Shown: piece by piece, positions 25,455 to 34,491 of the stretch | Position numbering within the stretch: position 1 is the first letter of the stretch | Layout: each line of letters begins with the position of its first letter | Assembly: GCA_029260635.1 (NCBI GenBank) | Contig: JAJDCW010000297.1 | Coordinates: 1-57,170, forward strand | DNA length: 57,170 nucleotides | Origin: Phycisphaeraceae bacterium | GTDB lineage: Bacteria > Planctomycetota > Phycisphaerae > Phycisphaerales > Phycisphaeraceae | Direction of reading: 5' to 3' | Made by a program: the position numbers and the translations under genes | The notes under the pieces: generated by a model | What the model was told of the DNA's origin: nothing | The model's input: the letters and a program-made list of their open reading frames with translations, nothing else | The model's database searches: none

Positions 25455-27527
25455 CTAGGCCAGACGCCGATTCATCAGCGTAGCACCACCCAGGCCGAGC
25501 AACGCCAGGGTTCCCGGTTCGGGGATGTTCGATGAGTTGGTCGGAGGTGTACCGGCGTTCCAGTTACCGAGCACGGCATTGAGGTCATCGATGCCGACGA
25601 AACCATCGCCGCTCGGGTCGGCCAGTGGGTTGGCGGGCGGGACGTTCTGGTTCCAGTTGCCAAGGACGATATTCAGATCGTTGATCCCGACGAAGCCATC
25701 GCCATCCAGATCGCCCTGAAGGGCCTGGAGTAACTTGTAGATATGGATGCTCAGTGGATCGAAGCTGTCACTGAAGACCAACTCGCTTCCCGTGATTGAA
25801 CTGGGGACGATGGTTCGGCTCTCACCGACCACCTCGACCAGCGTGCCGGCATCGAACACGTCGCTCACCGTGAACTCCACGGTCTGAGACACGAGCTGGT
25901 TACCCGCCGCCATGATATAGACGGCGTCGTCGAGCTTGCGCGTGATGTAGGTCACGTCGTTGATACCATCGGCGGGTGTGCTGGAATCCGCGTCGCTAGT
26001 CACGGACGGGGCCGCGGTTCCGGACGTAATAGCAGGGATAAGCGTGACCAGTTCGTCGGTCACGGCGTAGATCAGGGCATCACGCTCCGCGGGCGACATG
26101 TGTTGGAAGGAGAAATACATCGCGCCCTTGACACCCACCGTGAGCGGGGCCCATGTCAGGTAACGCTGCTGATCGGCGGTTGGCAGGTCAAACCCGGCGG
26201 TATCGAAGGCCTGATTAACCCACACCGGCGTAGCACCGCCCGGCCCAAGGGCACTGACCAGGTCCTGGGCACGCCCCACGGCCTGACGCATCTTCCCGGG
26301 GGTGTCCCAACCCACCGTGTTTCGGACCGGGTAGTAGTCCGCCGAAGCGATATCGACCCGAGACACGTAGTCACCATAGAAAGCCGTATTGTCGCCGCCG
26401 AAGACGGCACTGATATGCGCATCCGTGTCGAGCGCGGCCATCGTGCTGCTCATCGCCCGAAAGTTTTCGATCGGGACCTCGGCCGGGCCCCCGGGATCGG
26501 AAGGTTCTTCACCGATGTGCCACGATGCCAAGGCCGCGTGCCCGTTGACGGCGGCGACTACACCACGCAGGTTTTCATGTTCGTTGGCGTTGTCGGCGGT
26601 CAACCCCTTGCGGAGATTGACCTCGACGCCGATCCCTCGCAGGGCGGCATCATCCATAAAACCGATTGCGGCCGCCTGGGTCGAACCGGGGTCCATGCCT
26701 ATAAGCCGGCCCAGGAGCCCATCACCGATGTCGGCGTGCCGAACCGTGTTGAAGCCGTGGGCCTGCATCTCGTCTAACAAATCCGTCGTGTAGGTTGGAT
26801 CGCTGAATAACGCGCTGACGTACCAGCCCAATTGGAAGTCTGGCTGGTTGTCTGCGAGTACACGTGGGACATTATTGCCCGGGTTGTTGCCGGGCGCGGT
26901 AAAGTTGGCCGCGGTGTTATCCCAATTGATCGAGTCAATCACAGCAAGCCCGGCGTTGTCACTACCCGCCCGACCAAAAAAGACCCGGTTACCCCCGAAG
27001 TCCTGAGTCTGAGAGAACGTACCGTTAATAAATGGCGCGGCGATGTCATCTACGAATACCTGGACGTTGGTACCCAAGCGGGCAACCCTCACCGTGTGGA
27101 AGTTGCCGTCATTAAAGGTAAAGGGCTGTGCGCCACCGATCACGCCCGCCGCCTCGCCGGCAAGGGCGAACTCACCGGATTGAATCCGCAGTTCGAGCTG
27201 CCCACCGCCGGGTTCACGCATCAGGATTCCGACCGAGCGTTGCCCAGCCGTGTTATCCAGACCCGTACGAATACGTGCATCAAGCGTCCAACCCGTAGCA
27301 TTACTCAGCCCGGCATCATCATGCAGCCAAAGCCCATCGCCACCCCCCATACTGGTTGTCGCGAAACCGCCGGACACATGGTCAATAAACTCGGCCCCAC
27401 CGGTGAGCATCCAGTCGGCGCTGACGGTGCTGGGCGTCTCGGTATCGAACGGGTCGTAGTTGGTCTGCGCCAACGCTGGGCGAACGACGGCCAGACAGGC
27501 GAGGGTCACTGCGGCGTGCTTAAGCAT
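25455..27527 (-). CDS. Secreted PEP-CTERM glycosidase-like protein with dockerin-type repeats
   Basis: 690 residues, GGAG ribosome site. Parts: signal peptide (1-20, ending ALAQ); a jelly-roll/laminin-G-like domain about 25-205 (TLDARIRTG, VFFGRAGSDNAG); a TIM-barrel-like domain about 225-500 (QPDFQLGWYVSALF, LASWHIGEEPSDPGG with a candidate Glu pair); a beta domain; two calcium-binding dockerin-like repeats about 605-663 (DLDGDGFVGINDLN, DPSGDGFVGIDDLN); and a PEP-CTERM tail (IPEPGTLALLGLGG...NRRLA). It is predicted to be anchored or processed by an exosortase and to sit at the cell surface. It precedes the pilin-like gene and follows another PEP-CTERM gene. The substrate is not evident. Confidence 0.82.
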   Translation of the reverse strand: MLKHAAVTLACLAVVRPALAQTNYDPFDTETPSTVSADWMLTGGAEFIDHVSGGFATTSMGGGDGLWLHDDAGLSNATGWTLDARIRTGLDNTAGQRSVGILMREPGGGQLELRIQSGEFALAGEAAGVIGGAQPFTFNDGNFHTVRVARLGTNVQVFVDDIAAPFINGTFSQTQDFGGNRVFFGRAGSDNAGLAVIDSINWDNTAANFTAPGNNPGNNVPRVLADNQPDFQLGWYVSALFSDPTYTTDLLDEMQAHGFNTVRHADIGDGLLGRLIGMDPGSTQAAAIGFMDDAALRGIGVEVNLRKGLTADNANEHENLRGVVAAVNGHAALASWHIGEEPSDPGGPAEVPIENFRAMSSTMAALDTDAHISAVFGGDNTAFYGDYVSRVDIASADYYPVRNTVGWDTPGKMRQAVGRAQDLVSALGPGGATPVWVNQAFDTAGFDLPTADQQRYLTWAPLTVGVKGAMYFSFQHMSPAERDALIYAVTDELVTLIPAITSGTAAPSVTSDADSSTPADGINDVTYITRKLDDAVYIMAAGNQLVSQTVEFTVSDVFDAGTLVEVVGESRTIVPSSITGSELVFSDSFDPLSIHIYKLLQALQGDLDGDGFVGINDLNIVLGNWNQNVPPANPLADPSGDGFVGIDDLNAVLGNWNAGTPPTNSSNIPEPGTLALLGLGGATLMNRRLA
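25546..25715 (-). repeat. Dockerin-like coding cassette, copy 1
   Basis: A segment of about 170 bases encoding two EF-hand-like loops and the spacer QNVPPANPLADPSGDG. It is closely similar at DNA and protein level to segments at 43399-43568 and 50415-50585 in two other secreted proteins. Confidence 0.8.
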
Positions 27528-27677
27528 GTTCTAACTCCGTATTGAATGTGCCGGCGTGTCCAGACCTGCTGTACACACTGGCGAATAAACTCTCTCAATC
27601 CAACCTGCGGGCGGGGTGTTACCCCGGCCCGCAGTACTGTTCTGTCAGGCCCGATTAGGGCGTTGAGCGATGAGGCG

Positions 27678-28430
27678 TTAACGCCGGTTACGCCTGAGCA
27701 TCATCAAACCACCGGCCGTGAGCAGGCCAAGGGAGGCCGGCTCGGGGACCGGTGCCGAAAAATTCGCAGTGTCCTGGTCAATCGCGATCCAATCGACCTC
27801 ACCCGAGCCGACGATAGCGCCGCCCAGGTCACCAAACAAGATCCGTTCGGTCCCGCCTGTAAAACTGTTGGTCGTTAACGACCCCGTGAGGACCGCAGCG
27901 GGGTTGGCGTCTACATAGACAGAGAAGATATTGCCCAGGCGGGTGAACCGGTAGGTGTGCAACCCGTCGTCCAGCGCCACGTTGCCGCTGGCGCGAACCC
28001 CTTTGCCTTCCTCCCGGATCTCCATGTAGTGATTCCCGCCGCTCTCGCGCAGGCGGATCTCCAGCAGGCTCCCGGTATCATTGGGGTCGTCGATCAGAAC
28101 TTCAAAGAAGAAGGAGGTCGAAGGGTCGGCGATCGGGTCAACACGGAAATCCAGCGTGTACCCACTGCCATCAAGTGCCACCCCATCGCCTGCGAATCGG
28201 CCATAAAAACCGTCGCTGGCAATACTGAAGGTGGCGATCTCACCCGACACCGACGAGATCGGATCCCCCCCGCTAAGCGTCCAAGGGGTCGCAACCGCGG
28301 TGGGCAGTTCGCCGTTAATCGGATCATAGACATGGTCGTACGCCAGGCCGGGCAACGTTCCTGCCATGGCACTGGACGAAGCGGCGACTAACAAGGCTGA
28401 CACAATCATTGTATTCATGCGATGCTTCAT
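27678..28430 (-). CDS. PEP-CTERM secreted protein with laminin-G-like domain
   Basis: 250 residues from the ATG at 28430 (MKHRMNTMIVSALLV), preceded by GGGAGAGAG; an upstream frame to 28499 has no support. Signal peptide about 1-24 (ending SSAMAG), one beta-sandwich domain (DGLHTYRFTRLGNIFSVYVD near 155-175, like concanavalin-A-type lectin folds), and a PEP-CTERM tail (VPEPASLGLLTAGG...RRNRR). Probably a surface carbohydrate-binding protein. Its promoter (28511-28539) carries an operator like that of the divergent lacI-type gene, so it should be induced with it. Confidence 0.85.
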   Translation of the reverse strand: MKHRMNTMIVSALLVAASSSAMAGTLPGLAYDHVYDPINGELPTAVATPWTLSGGDPISSVSGEIATFSIASDGFYGRFAGDGVALDGSGYTLDFRVDPIADPSTSFFFEVLIDDPNDTGSLLEIRLRESGGNHYMEIREEGKGVRASGNVALDDGLHTYRFTRLGNIFSVYVDANPAAVLTGSLTTNSFTGGTERILFGDLGGAIVGSGEVDWIAIDQDTANFSAPVPEPASLGLLTAGGLMMLRRNRR

Positions 28431-28492
28431 AGTTCTCTCTCCCTTTCCCTGTAAATGGATCATGGGTCCAAGACCGGACCTAACGATGACAC

Positions 28493-28509
28493 AACCCACG
28501 CGTTGGGTT
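28493..28509. promoter_or_regulatory. Inverted repeat near +1 of the PEP-CTERM promoter
   Basis: AACCCA-CGCGT-TGGGTT, a perfect 6-bp inverted repeat with a 5-base centre. It covers the expected transcription start (about 28504) of the leftward promoter. It could be a second operator for another regulator or a leader hairpin. Confidence 0.4.
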
Positions 28510-28510
28510 T

Positions 28511-28539
28511 ATGATATTACACGCGTAAGTAATCGTCAA
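28511..28539 (-). promoter_or_regulatory. Promoter of the PEP-CTERM gene with LacI-type operator in the spacer
   Basis: On the minus strand, TTGACG (28534-28539), a 17-base spacer and TATCAT (28511-28516) form a good sigma-70 promoter. The spacer contains ACTTACGCGTGTAA, whose core TTAC-N4-GTAA (28517-28528) matches the operator in the divergent promoter at 28664-28679. Confidence 0.75.
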
Positions 28540-28655
28540 CCCTCTATATTGGAATTTTTAAACTTATTTTTCGGCCTTAAACGGGTATTTCGGAGGCATC
28601 TCACGCTGCAGATGGTGCTTACGGGGGAAATTTTCCGCAGAACAGTGGATATGCC

Positions 28656-28684
28656 TTGACACTACTTACGCATGTAAGTACACT
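28656..28684 (+). promoter_or_regulatory. Promoter of the LacI-type gene with operator in the spacer
   Basis: TTGACA (28656-28661), a 17-base spacer and TACACT (28679-28684). The palindrome ACTTACGCATGTAAGT (28664-28679) fills the spacer and touches the -10 box. The ATG follows the -10 box after six bases, so the expected +1 is the A of the start codon. Autorepression and a leaderless transcript are predicted. Confidence 0.8.
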
Positions 28685-28690
28685 CTGGTT

Positions 28691-29725
28691 ATGCCAAATG
28701 TCACGATGAACGATGTCGCCACCGAATTGGGGGTCTCAAGGGCCTCGGTGTCTTACGCACTAAACGGGTGTGCCCGTGAGCGGGGTGTCGGCCGTCAACT
28801 TGAGAAGCGAATCCTTCATGCCGCCCAAGAGATGGGGTATCGCCCCTCTCGCCTGGCTCAAAGCCTGGTGAGGAAGCGTTCCAACACGATCGGGCTTGTG
28901 CTCCCGGATATGAGCGCGAGTTACGGCCCGACCTTAACTGAATCTCTGGAGACGGCCGCCCGAGCCAGCGGGTACCAGGTCCTATTATCCCACCACGGCA
29001 ATGATCTGGACAGGTTCCGCGAAACGATCCAGACCATGCTGGGTTGGCAGGTAGATGGGCTGGTGATCGTTCCCATGGCTGGACGGGACCTGCCAGAAGT
29101 AATAAAGATCACGGAAAGCCTCCCCGTACCCACGACCATGGTAGAGCGCGACATCGGGGCCGCTCAGAGTCATCTGATTACCTGCGACGCAGAAGTTGCC
29201 ATGCGTATGTCAATCGAACACCTGCTTAAATTGGGGCACCGGCGGATCGGGCTGATCGATGGGGCCAGGGAGCTTATCGAGTCGCAGGTCCGCGAAGACT
29301 CGTACCGGGCCACGCTCAGGCGAGCGGGGATCGAATTCGACCCCGCGTTGCTGTTGGCGCCGAGTCTCACCGATACGCCCCAACAGGAAGCGGCGTTTAT
29401 CGACCAGTTGCTCGATATGCCGGAACGGCCCACGGCTGTGATCGCGATCAGCGGCACCCGGGCGATCTCGATCTACCGAGCGTGTCTGAAACGTGGCCTG
29501 ACGATCCCGGACGACCTTTCCGTGGTGGCCATCACCGGCACGACCTTCGACGACTTCAGCAAGGTCCAGTTTACAAGCGCCCGCCTTACCTACGGCGAAG
29601 TCGGCAAGGCTGCTTTCGAGTTACTGAAGAACGACATTGAGAACGGCCGGACGCCGCCTCGACGGATCCTGACATCGCCGCAATGGGTCGCCGGGCAAAG
29701 CACGGCGGTTTTAAGAGATAAGTAG
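28691..29725 (+). CDS. LacI-family transcriptional regulator
   Basis: 344 residues. An N-terminal helix-turn-helix (TMNDVATELGVSRASVSYALNG, about 5-26) with the hinge helix (PSRLAQSLVRKRSNTIGLV) is followed by a periplasmic-binding-like sugar domain with normal landmarks (VDGLVIVP, HLLKLGHRRIGLIDG). The start at 28691 gives the usual family N-terminus (MPNVTMNDVA). No ribosome binding site can exist if transcription starts at the predicted +1. It leads a plus-strand operon with the next two genes (2- and 33-base gaps) and very likely represses itself and the divergent PEP-CTERM gene. The inducer is presumably a sugar from the target glycan. Confidence 0.93.
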   Translation: MPNVTMNDVATELGVSRASVSYALNGCARERGVGRQLEKRILHAAQEMGYRPSRLAQSLVRKRSNTIGLVLPDMSASYGPTLTESLETAARASGYQVLLSHHGNDLDRFRETIQTMLGWQVDGLVIVPMAGRDLPEVIKITESLPVPTTMVERDIGAAQSHLITCDAEVAMRMSIEHLLKLGHRRIGLIDGARELIESQVREDSYRATLRRAGIEFDPALLLAPSLTDTPQQEAAFIDQLLDMPERPTAVIAISGTRAISIYRACLKRGLTIPDDLSVVAITGTTFDDFSKVQFTSARLTYGEVGKAAFELLKNDIENGRTPPRRILTSPQWVAGQSTAVLRDK

Positions 29726-29727
29726 TA

Positions 29728-31152
29728 ATGAAATCTCCGACAACCACACGCTCAGTTCCGGGCAGGGTCCATGTAGCGGCCCCCGACGTCAAGGTACGTT
29801 ACCTCGGACCACTGATCACCAACACCACGGTTCCCGGCGAGCGTAAGAGCGACGGTAAGATCCCAGGACACCCCGGCGGCGGCGCATTGCGTGTCGCGGA
29901 AGACCGGTGGATCATCTTCTTTGCGACACTCGACATCGCGGGTTCCGACTGCAACCGAAGCATCCTTTATCAAGTGCGTGCCGACGCCCCTGACGGGCCG
30001 TTGCTTAACGAAGGGGTCATTGAACGCAGCAGTGAGGACTGGGACCCACTGGGCAGGGGCGACCGGCTTATTAAGAGCTGTGGGATGCCGATCGCCTTCG
30101 GTGTCCCAAAGGGCGCTACGCTTGCCGGTAAACCGATGCCCAACGCCAATGTTTTTGTCGTCAAATGGTACCGCTGGGCACACCTCCGCCAAGATAACAA
30201 GATCCTGAATCCTTCACACAGTCGAGACCAATGGGAAGATGGCCTGGCCGTTAAACAACAGACGCTCCGTGTCGAGTGGATGCAATTCCGCCTGAATGAC
30301 AGCGAGAACGATATCGACCCGATGACGGAGGCGTGCGTGTTGAAGCAGAAAGGATATGAAGACGATGAAGCTTTCTGCTCACTCGGGCCCGACATCCAGA
30401 TGAATCACGCCATGAAGGCGCCTGTCGCGGAAGACGCGAGCTGTCAGACGTGGATGAGTTGCGATACGTTTGCGCCGTACAAGAACGCCTACATGGATCA
30501 CGGAGAAGTCGCGCCGGTGCGATTCACATTCGATACGAAATCCGGGTTGTACCAGTGGACCGACACAGGACGGGCCGTGAAGCTGCCCGGGCGCATCATC
30601 GGAGAGGCCTGCGTTAACCGGGTCCACGAGGAATACTTCATCAGCCTGCGATGCTTTGAATATAACGGCCGATCCAGTGAGACGGCGTGGGTCAAAACCG
30701 ACGACCTGTTTAATACTTGGGGCAAACCGACCTTCAGCCCCGCCCCTTCTGTACCACGGATGTCGTTCATGTGCGGGGACGGTTTGCTCCGGCTGTTCTG
30801 CAACGCCCCCGACCCTGCCTACACCAACAGCGATCAAGACAGCCGAGCGGTACTCGGTTGCTGGGACGTCGATACGCAAACACTGCGTCCGAATCGTTCG
30901 CGGATGTTGATTAACGGCCATGAAATGGGCTGGGGCTTCAGCGACCCGGTCATCGATATGGCCAAGTTGTGCCCGCCGCAGGGTCGCCGCCAACTCCTGC
31001 TGTTTCGGGTGATCGATCGCTCTTACACAGCAAACATCGATGCCGCCCCGGATATAAAGCCTAGCGCGTATGCGTTATCGGGTATCCATGCCATCGAACT
31101 GACGCTGCCCCGCCCCGCTGTGCCGGAATGGACATTCGCACCAAGCAAATGA
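29728..31152 (+). CDS. Cytosolic beta-propeller protein, sialidase/GH-like (unassigned)
   Basis: 474 residues without a signal peptide, starting two bases after the regulator stop. Repeated beta-strand units (GGGALRVAEDRWIIFFATLD, VRFTFDTKSGLYQWTDTG, MSFMCGDGLLRLFCNAPD) suggest a five- or six-bladed propeller like sialidases or GH43/GH130-type enzymes. Acidic residues such as EACV and DPVIDM could be catalytic, but no family signature is decisive. With GH20 next door it probably handles an imported oligosaccharide. It may also be a phosphorylase-like or non-enzymatic propeller. Confidence 0.6.
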   Translation: MKSPTTTRSVPGRVHVAAPDVKVRYLGPLITNTTVPGERKSDGKIPGHPGGGALRVAEDRWIIFFATLDIAGSDCNRSILYQVRADAPDGPLLNEGVIERSSEDWDPLGRGDRLIKSCGMPIAFGVPKGATLAGKPMPNANVFVVKWYRWAHLRQDNKILNPSHSRDQWEDGLAVKQQTLRVEWMQFRLNDSENDIDPMTEACVLKQKGYEDDEAFCSLGPDIQMNHAMKAPVAEDASCQTWMSCDTFAPYKNAYMDHGEVAPVRFTFDTKSGLYQWTDTGRAVKLPGRIIGEACVNRVHEEYFISLRCFEYNGRSSETAWVKTDDLFNTWGKPTFSPAPSVPRMSFMCGDGLLRLFCNAPDPAYTNSDQDSRAVLGCWDVDTQTLRPNRSRMLINGHEMGWGFSDPVIDMAKLCPPQGRRQLLLFRVIDRSYTANIDAAPDIKPSAYALSGIHAIELTLPRPAVPEWTFAPSK

Positions 31153-31185
31153 ATCACTTAAATCAATAAGATTCGGAACGGATCT

Positions 31186-32526
31186 ATGACAGCCGATCTC
31201 TCATCGGGAGCGCGTCTCTGTGCCGTACACCTTGACCTGAAGGGCCTGCCCCCTACGGATGATCGTCTGATCACATTGCTGGATGTCTTCAAGCACGCCG
31301 GTTATAACACCGTCCTCGTGGAGTGGGAGGATGCTTTTCCGTGGACGGTCGATAAGCGTTTGCGCAGTCCAACCGCTTATTCTAAGGATACCGTCAGCAG
31401 ATTCGTTGATCGGTCCGATCAACTCGGCCTGAAACTGATCCCCCTGGTGCAATGCCTGGGTCACATGGAGACCCCGCTGAATCTCCCTGAATACGCTCAC
31501 CTCCGCGAAGTCCCAGATAGCTGTTCCGATCTGAATCCACTAGCTAATGGCGCCCGTCAACTTATACAAGCCATGGTGGATGATGTGCTGACACTCATGC
31601 CCGGTGTCAAGCATTTTCATCTTGGGGGTGATGAGTCCTGGGCATTCGCGACACATCCGGATACACGGGCTTACGCAGAACAGCACGGCAAAGACAGGCT
31701 CTACTTACAACACGTCGAACCGCTACTTGATAACCTGAATGCCCAAGACATCCGCCCCCTGCTCTGGCACGACATGATGATTCAGTGGGATGATGCCGCC
31801 CTCAAAGCAATGGGTGCTAAGGCAGACATCGTAGTCTGGGGGTATGAAGGGCACCCCGACGAGGCCGACCATCACTTCAACACCCGATACATCCATCACT
31901 TCCACCGATTAGGCGTGCCTCTGTGGGCCGCCGGTGCGTTCAAAGGCGCAGACACAGACAGGGGGATGAGTTCGGACTTTCCAAACCCCAAGGAAAGACT
32001 ACGAAACGCAAGAGCATGGATGGAACTAGATCAACGCTTCAACTTCTCCGGCCTGATTTCTACCGGGTGGAGCCGTTGGGCAACGCACAGCGTACAGACC
32101 GAACCGATAGATGGGGCACTGGATACGCTCATACAAGTCGGTCAGACCTTCCAGGGTGGCGGCAGTAACGATACCCCCGATAAACTCCTGATCAAGATGG
32201 GTGAACATGAACGGTGGAAACGCTGTTCGGAGGCGCTTAGATTGTTGGCATCGGCCCGGCAGAAAGCGTGGTCAAACTTGCAGATTCTCAGAGAGAACGA
32301 CGCTATCGATAATCTGAGACCCAAACGCTGCGGGTCAAGGATCAGGACCATTACGCTGGATTGGATCGATAATTCCTTCTCGCAACTTCAAGCCGCCTCA
32401 AATGATGTTCGAGCCTCATTGCAAGGCCTGGTGGCTGATTGCTGGATCGATGAGTATCTACATACGAGAGTCCAACCCCTGCGGGATGAGTTAGACACTA
32501 TCAATCGTGGTAAAACAGTGAGGTGA
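31186..32526 (+). CDS. GH20-like beta-N-acetylhexosaminidase (cytosolic)
   Basis: 446 residues, no signal peptide. The TIM barrel begins at about residue 12 (LCAVHLDLKGLPP). It shows VQCLGHMETPL near 88-98, typical of GH20, and the catalytic pair Asp149-Glu150 in HFHLGGDESW; family members use substrate-assisted catalysis through the N-acetyl group. VLWHDMM- and VWGYEGH-type strands follow, then a helical C-terminus of about 130 residues without a recognised fold. The N-terminal GH20b domain seen in secreted enzymes is missing. It would release GlcNAc or GalNAc from imported oligosaccharides, feeding NagA/NagB. Third gene of the LacI-type operon. Confidence 0.8.
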   Translation: MTADLSSGARLCAVHLDLKGLPPTDDRLITLLDVFKHAGYNTVLVEWEDAFPWTVDKRLRSPTAYSKDTVSRFVDRSDQLGLKLIPLVQCLGHMETPLNLPEYAHLREVPDSCSDLNPLANGARQLIQAMVDDVLTLMPGVKHFHLGGDESWAFATHPDTRAYAEQHGKDRLYLQHVEPLLDNLNAQDIRPLLWHDMMIQWDDAALKAMGAKADIVVWGYEGHPDEADHHFNTRYIHHFHRLGVPLWAAGAFKGADTDRGMSSDFPNPKERLRNARAWMELDQRFNFSGLISTGWSRWATHSVQTEPIDGALDTLIQVGQTFQGGGSNDTPDKLLIKMGEHERWKRCSEALRLLASARQKAWSNLQILRENDAIDNLRPKRCGSRIRTITLDWIDNSFSQLQAASNDVRASLQGLVADCWIDEYLHTRVQPLRDELDTINRGKTVR

Positions 32527-32862
32527 ATATTAATCGACCCCCTATGAGGGTCCGCAATTGGTATACCCTCACTGCAATAATTAATCGTCATCTATTTTCT
32601 GAGCGTATCTGAGTGCTGTAAATAGAATTTATTATATGCATCGTCGGCGAAAGAAGAAAAGCATGATGGGCCTAAGGAACAACGTGATCGCTTGCGTACG
32701 CCTGACATATCGGGCATCAGCTACGTACTTCACCGCGCGGTGCCGACATAAATAATTCTAATGGCGATAGACCCTTTTTATTTTATATCTACATCCCTAT
32801 CCTACTATTACCGTTTGCAAGACTATGTGTAGAATTCACAGGGTCCTCACTTTTCGTGTGCC
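32527..32862. other. Intergenic region between convergent genes
   Basis: 336 AT-rich bases without a plausible gene. GACCC-CCTATGA-GGGTC (32536-32552) forms a small hairpin, nested inside CAGTGAGG (32516-32523) and CCTCACTG (32567-32574), which together could terminate the GH20 transcript. The repeat ATTAATCG occurs twice (around 32529 and 32579). Nothing else was recognised. Confidence 0.4.
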
Positions 32863-34428
32863 TCAACTGTTGTCATTTAGATGTGTAGACGAACGATATG
32901 TCAAACTATCCAATCTAGATTGTGGTAGAGGCCGATGCCGTCGAGATATAATCCAACCCAACCCCAGCGCGATGATGGGGCCAGGAATCCCTACGATCAT
33001 GAAACTGATACCGTCCCCCGAGTTGCCCTGTGACAGGTGATACCAGAGCAGCATAGAAGCGGTGATGAGCCAACCCACAACAAGTTGGATAAACGCGTCG
33101 GTGGGTGTCGCGCGCCGGCTAAGCATGCCCAGCAAGAAGACCGGCGGTAGCGCAACAGACAGCGCCATCCAAGCCATGGATGTTTCGAGCACGCTGGTGC
33201 CTAGGCTCTCGGCGGACACACTCAGGCCCAGCCCGATCACGACCGCCAGAACCCCCGTGCCAAGCGTGATACCGCGTGAGAATCTCACCTGGTCAGATTC
33301 GGTCGCGTTGGGCTTGAAGAATCGTAAGTAGAAATCCTTCGTCGCCACCGTAGCGAGGCTGTTGATCCCTGAATCAAGTGTACTCATTATTGCCGCGAGC
33401 ATGGCGGAGAGGATCAGCCCGGGGATAGGCGTGGGTAACTCTGTTGCGATGAACTTAAACAACGCCATATCACCGTGTGCCGGCCGTTGCCCCTCCGGCT
33501 TGCCGCTATAAAATGTAAACATAACCAAACCCAAGAACCAGAGTATCAGGATGACGGGCGTTACGATAATCGCGAAAGTAAATATCGAGCGCCTGGCCTG
33601 TCGATAAGAAGACGTGCTTAACAACCGCTGAAGGGCGATCTGGTCGGAGCTGTTAAAGAACAGCTGCTCATTAATGGTGACCGCAACCAGGCCGATCAAT
33701 GTGACCCGTGCGGTCGTGCTAAAACTATAGAACGATGGTTCGGACAACTCCGGCATCCCGCGCCCATTTTCGAATGCGTGTGTCAGTACGCCGAACACGC
33801 CTTTAGGCATGTCGGCGGTCGCATAGACCACGATCAACCCGATGCCCGCGGTCAGGACGACAAACTGCACGAAGTCCGACCAGACGACGGCCTTGAAGCC
33901 CCCGAGCATCGTGTAGAGCGTACCCACACCGCCAATCACAACGATCGTAAACGGTATCGACCAGTTGTCGGCACCGGTGAACACCTTGGCGGAAGCGTAC
34001 AAGACCAAGCCCAGGTAAATCGCGCGGGAGATCCAAAAGAATCCCGCCGCCATCACGCGGATTGTGGGGCTGAAACGACGTTCGAGGTAGTCGAAAGGCG
34101 TAAATACTTTCTGAACAAAATAGAAACGGACGAAGATATGAAAAGCGATGATCGAAGCTATCGGCAGCATTAGGCTGGCGACCGCTAGTGTTACACCGTT
34201 CGCGTAGGCCTCCCCGGGCACGCCCACCAGGGTCAGCGTGCTAAGCAGCGAAACGACGTAGGAGACCCCGATCAGCCACCACGGCATCCCCCGCCCGCCT
34301 AAAAGATAGCTATCTGTATCCGATTTGCCCCGGCTAAACCACAGGCCGATACCAACTACGATCAGCAGGTATATCACGACCGTTATGTAATCAAGTGAAT
34401 TAATACTGGCGAGTGGAGTCAGATACAT
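32863..34428 (-). CDS. Sodium:solute symporter (SSS family)
   Basis: 521 residues from the ATG at 34428 (GTG two codons upstream is possible). Thirteen to fourteen hydrophobic segments and both SSS signatures are visible: GGFKAVVWSDFVQFVV near 175-190 and AAIMSTLDSGINSLATV near 345-361 with the Na-site Ser/Thr. The family imports sugars, sialic acid, amino acids and others with sodium. Its position 57 bases downstream of a sialate O-acetylesterase favours a sialic acid or acylated sugar as substrate (inference). The C-terminus is polar and probably cytosolic. It ends the minus-strand cluster. Confidence 0.9.
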   Translation of the reverse strand: MYLTPLASINSLDYITVVIYLLIVVGIGLWFSRGKSDTDSYLLGGRGMPWWLIGVSYVVSLLSTLTLVGVPGEAYANGVTLAVASLMLPIASIIAFHIFVRFYFVQKVFTPFDYLERRFSPTIRVMAAGFFWISRAIYLGLVLYASAKVFTGADNWSIPFTIVVIGGVGTLYTMLGGFKAVVWSDFVQFVVLTAGIGLIVVYATADMPKGVFGVLTHAFENGRGMPELSEPSFYSFSTTARVTLIGLVAVTINEQLFFNSSDQIALQRLLSTSSYRQARRSIFTFAIIVTPVILILWFLGLVMFTFYSGKPEGQRPAHGDMALFKFIATELPTPIPGLILSAMLAAIMSTLDSGINSLATVATKDFYLRFFKPNATESDQVRFSRGITLGTGVLAVVIGLGLSVSAESLGTSVLETSMAWMALSVALPPVFLLGMLSRRATPTDAFIQLVVGWLITASMLLWYHLSQGNSGDGISFMIVGIPGPIIALGLGWIISRRHRPLPQSRLDSLTYRSSTHLNDNS

Positions 34429-34491
34429 GGGCACCTGTTCTAATATCTAGTCACGCAATGTATTCAAATAGATTTCGATGGCTCCAACCAT

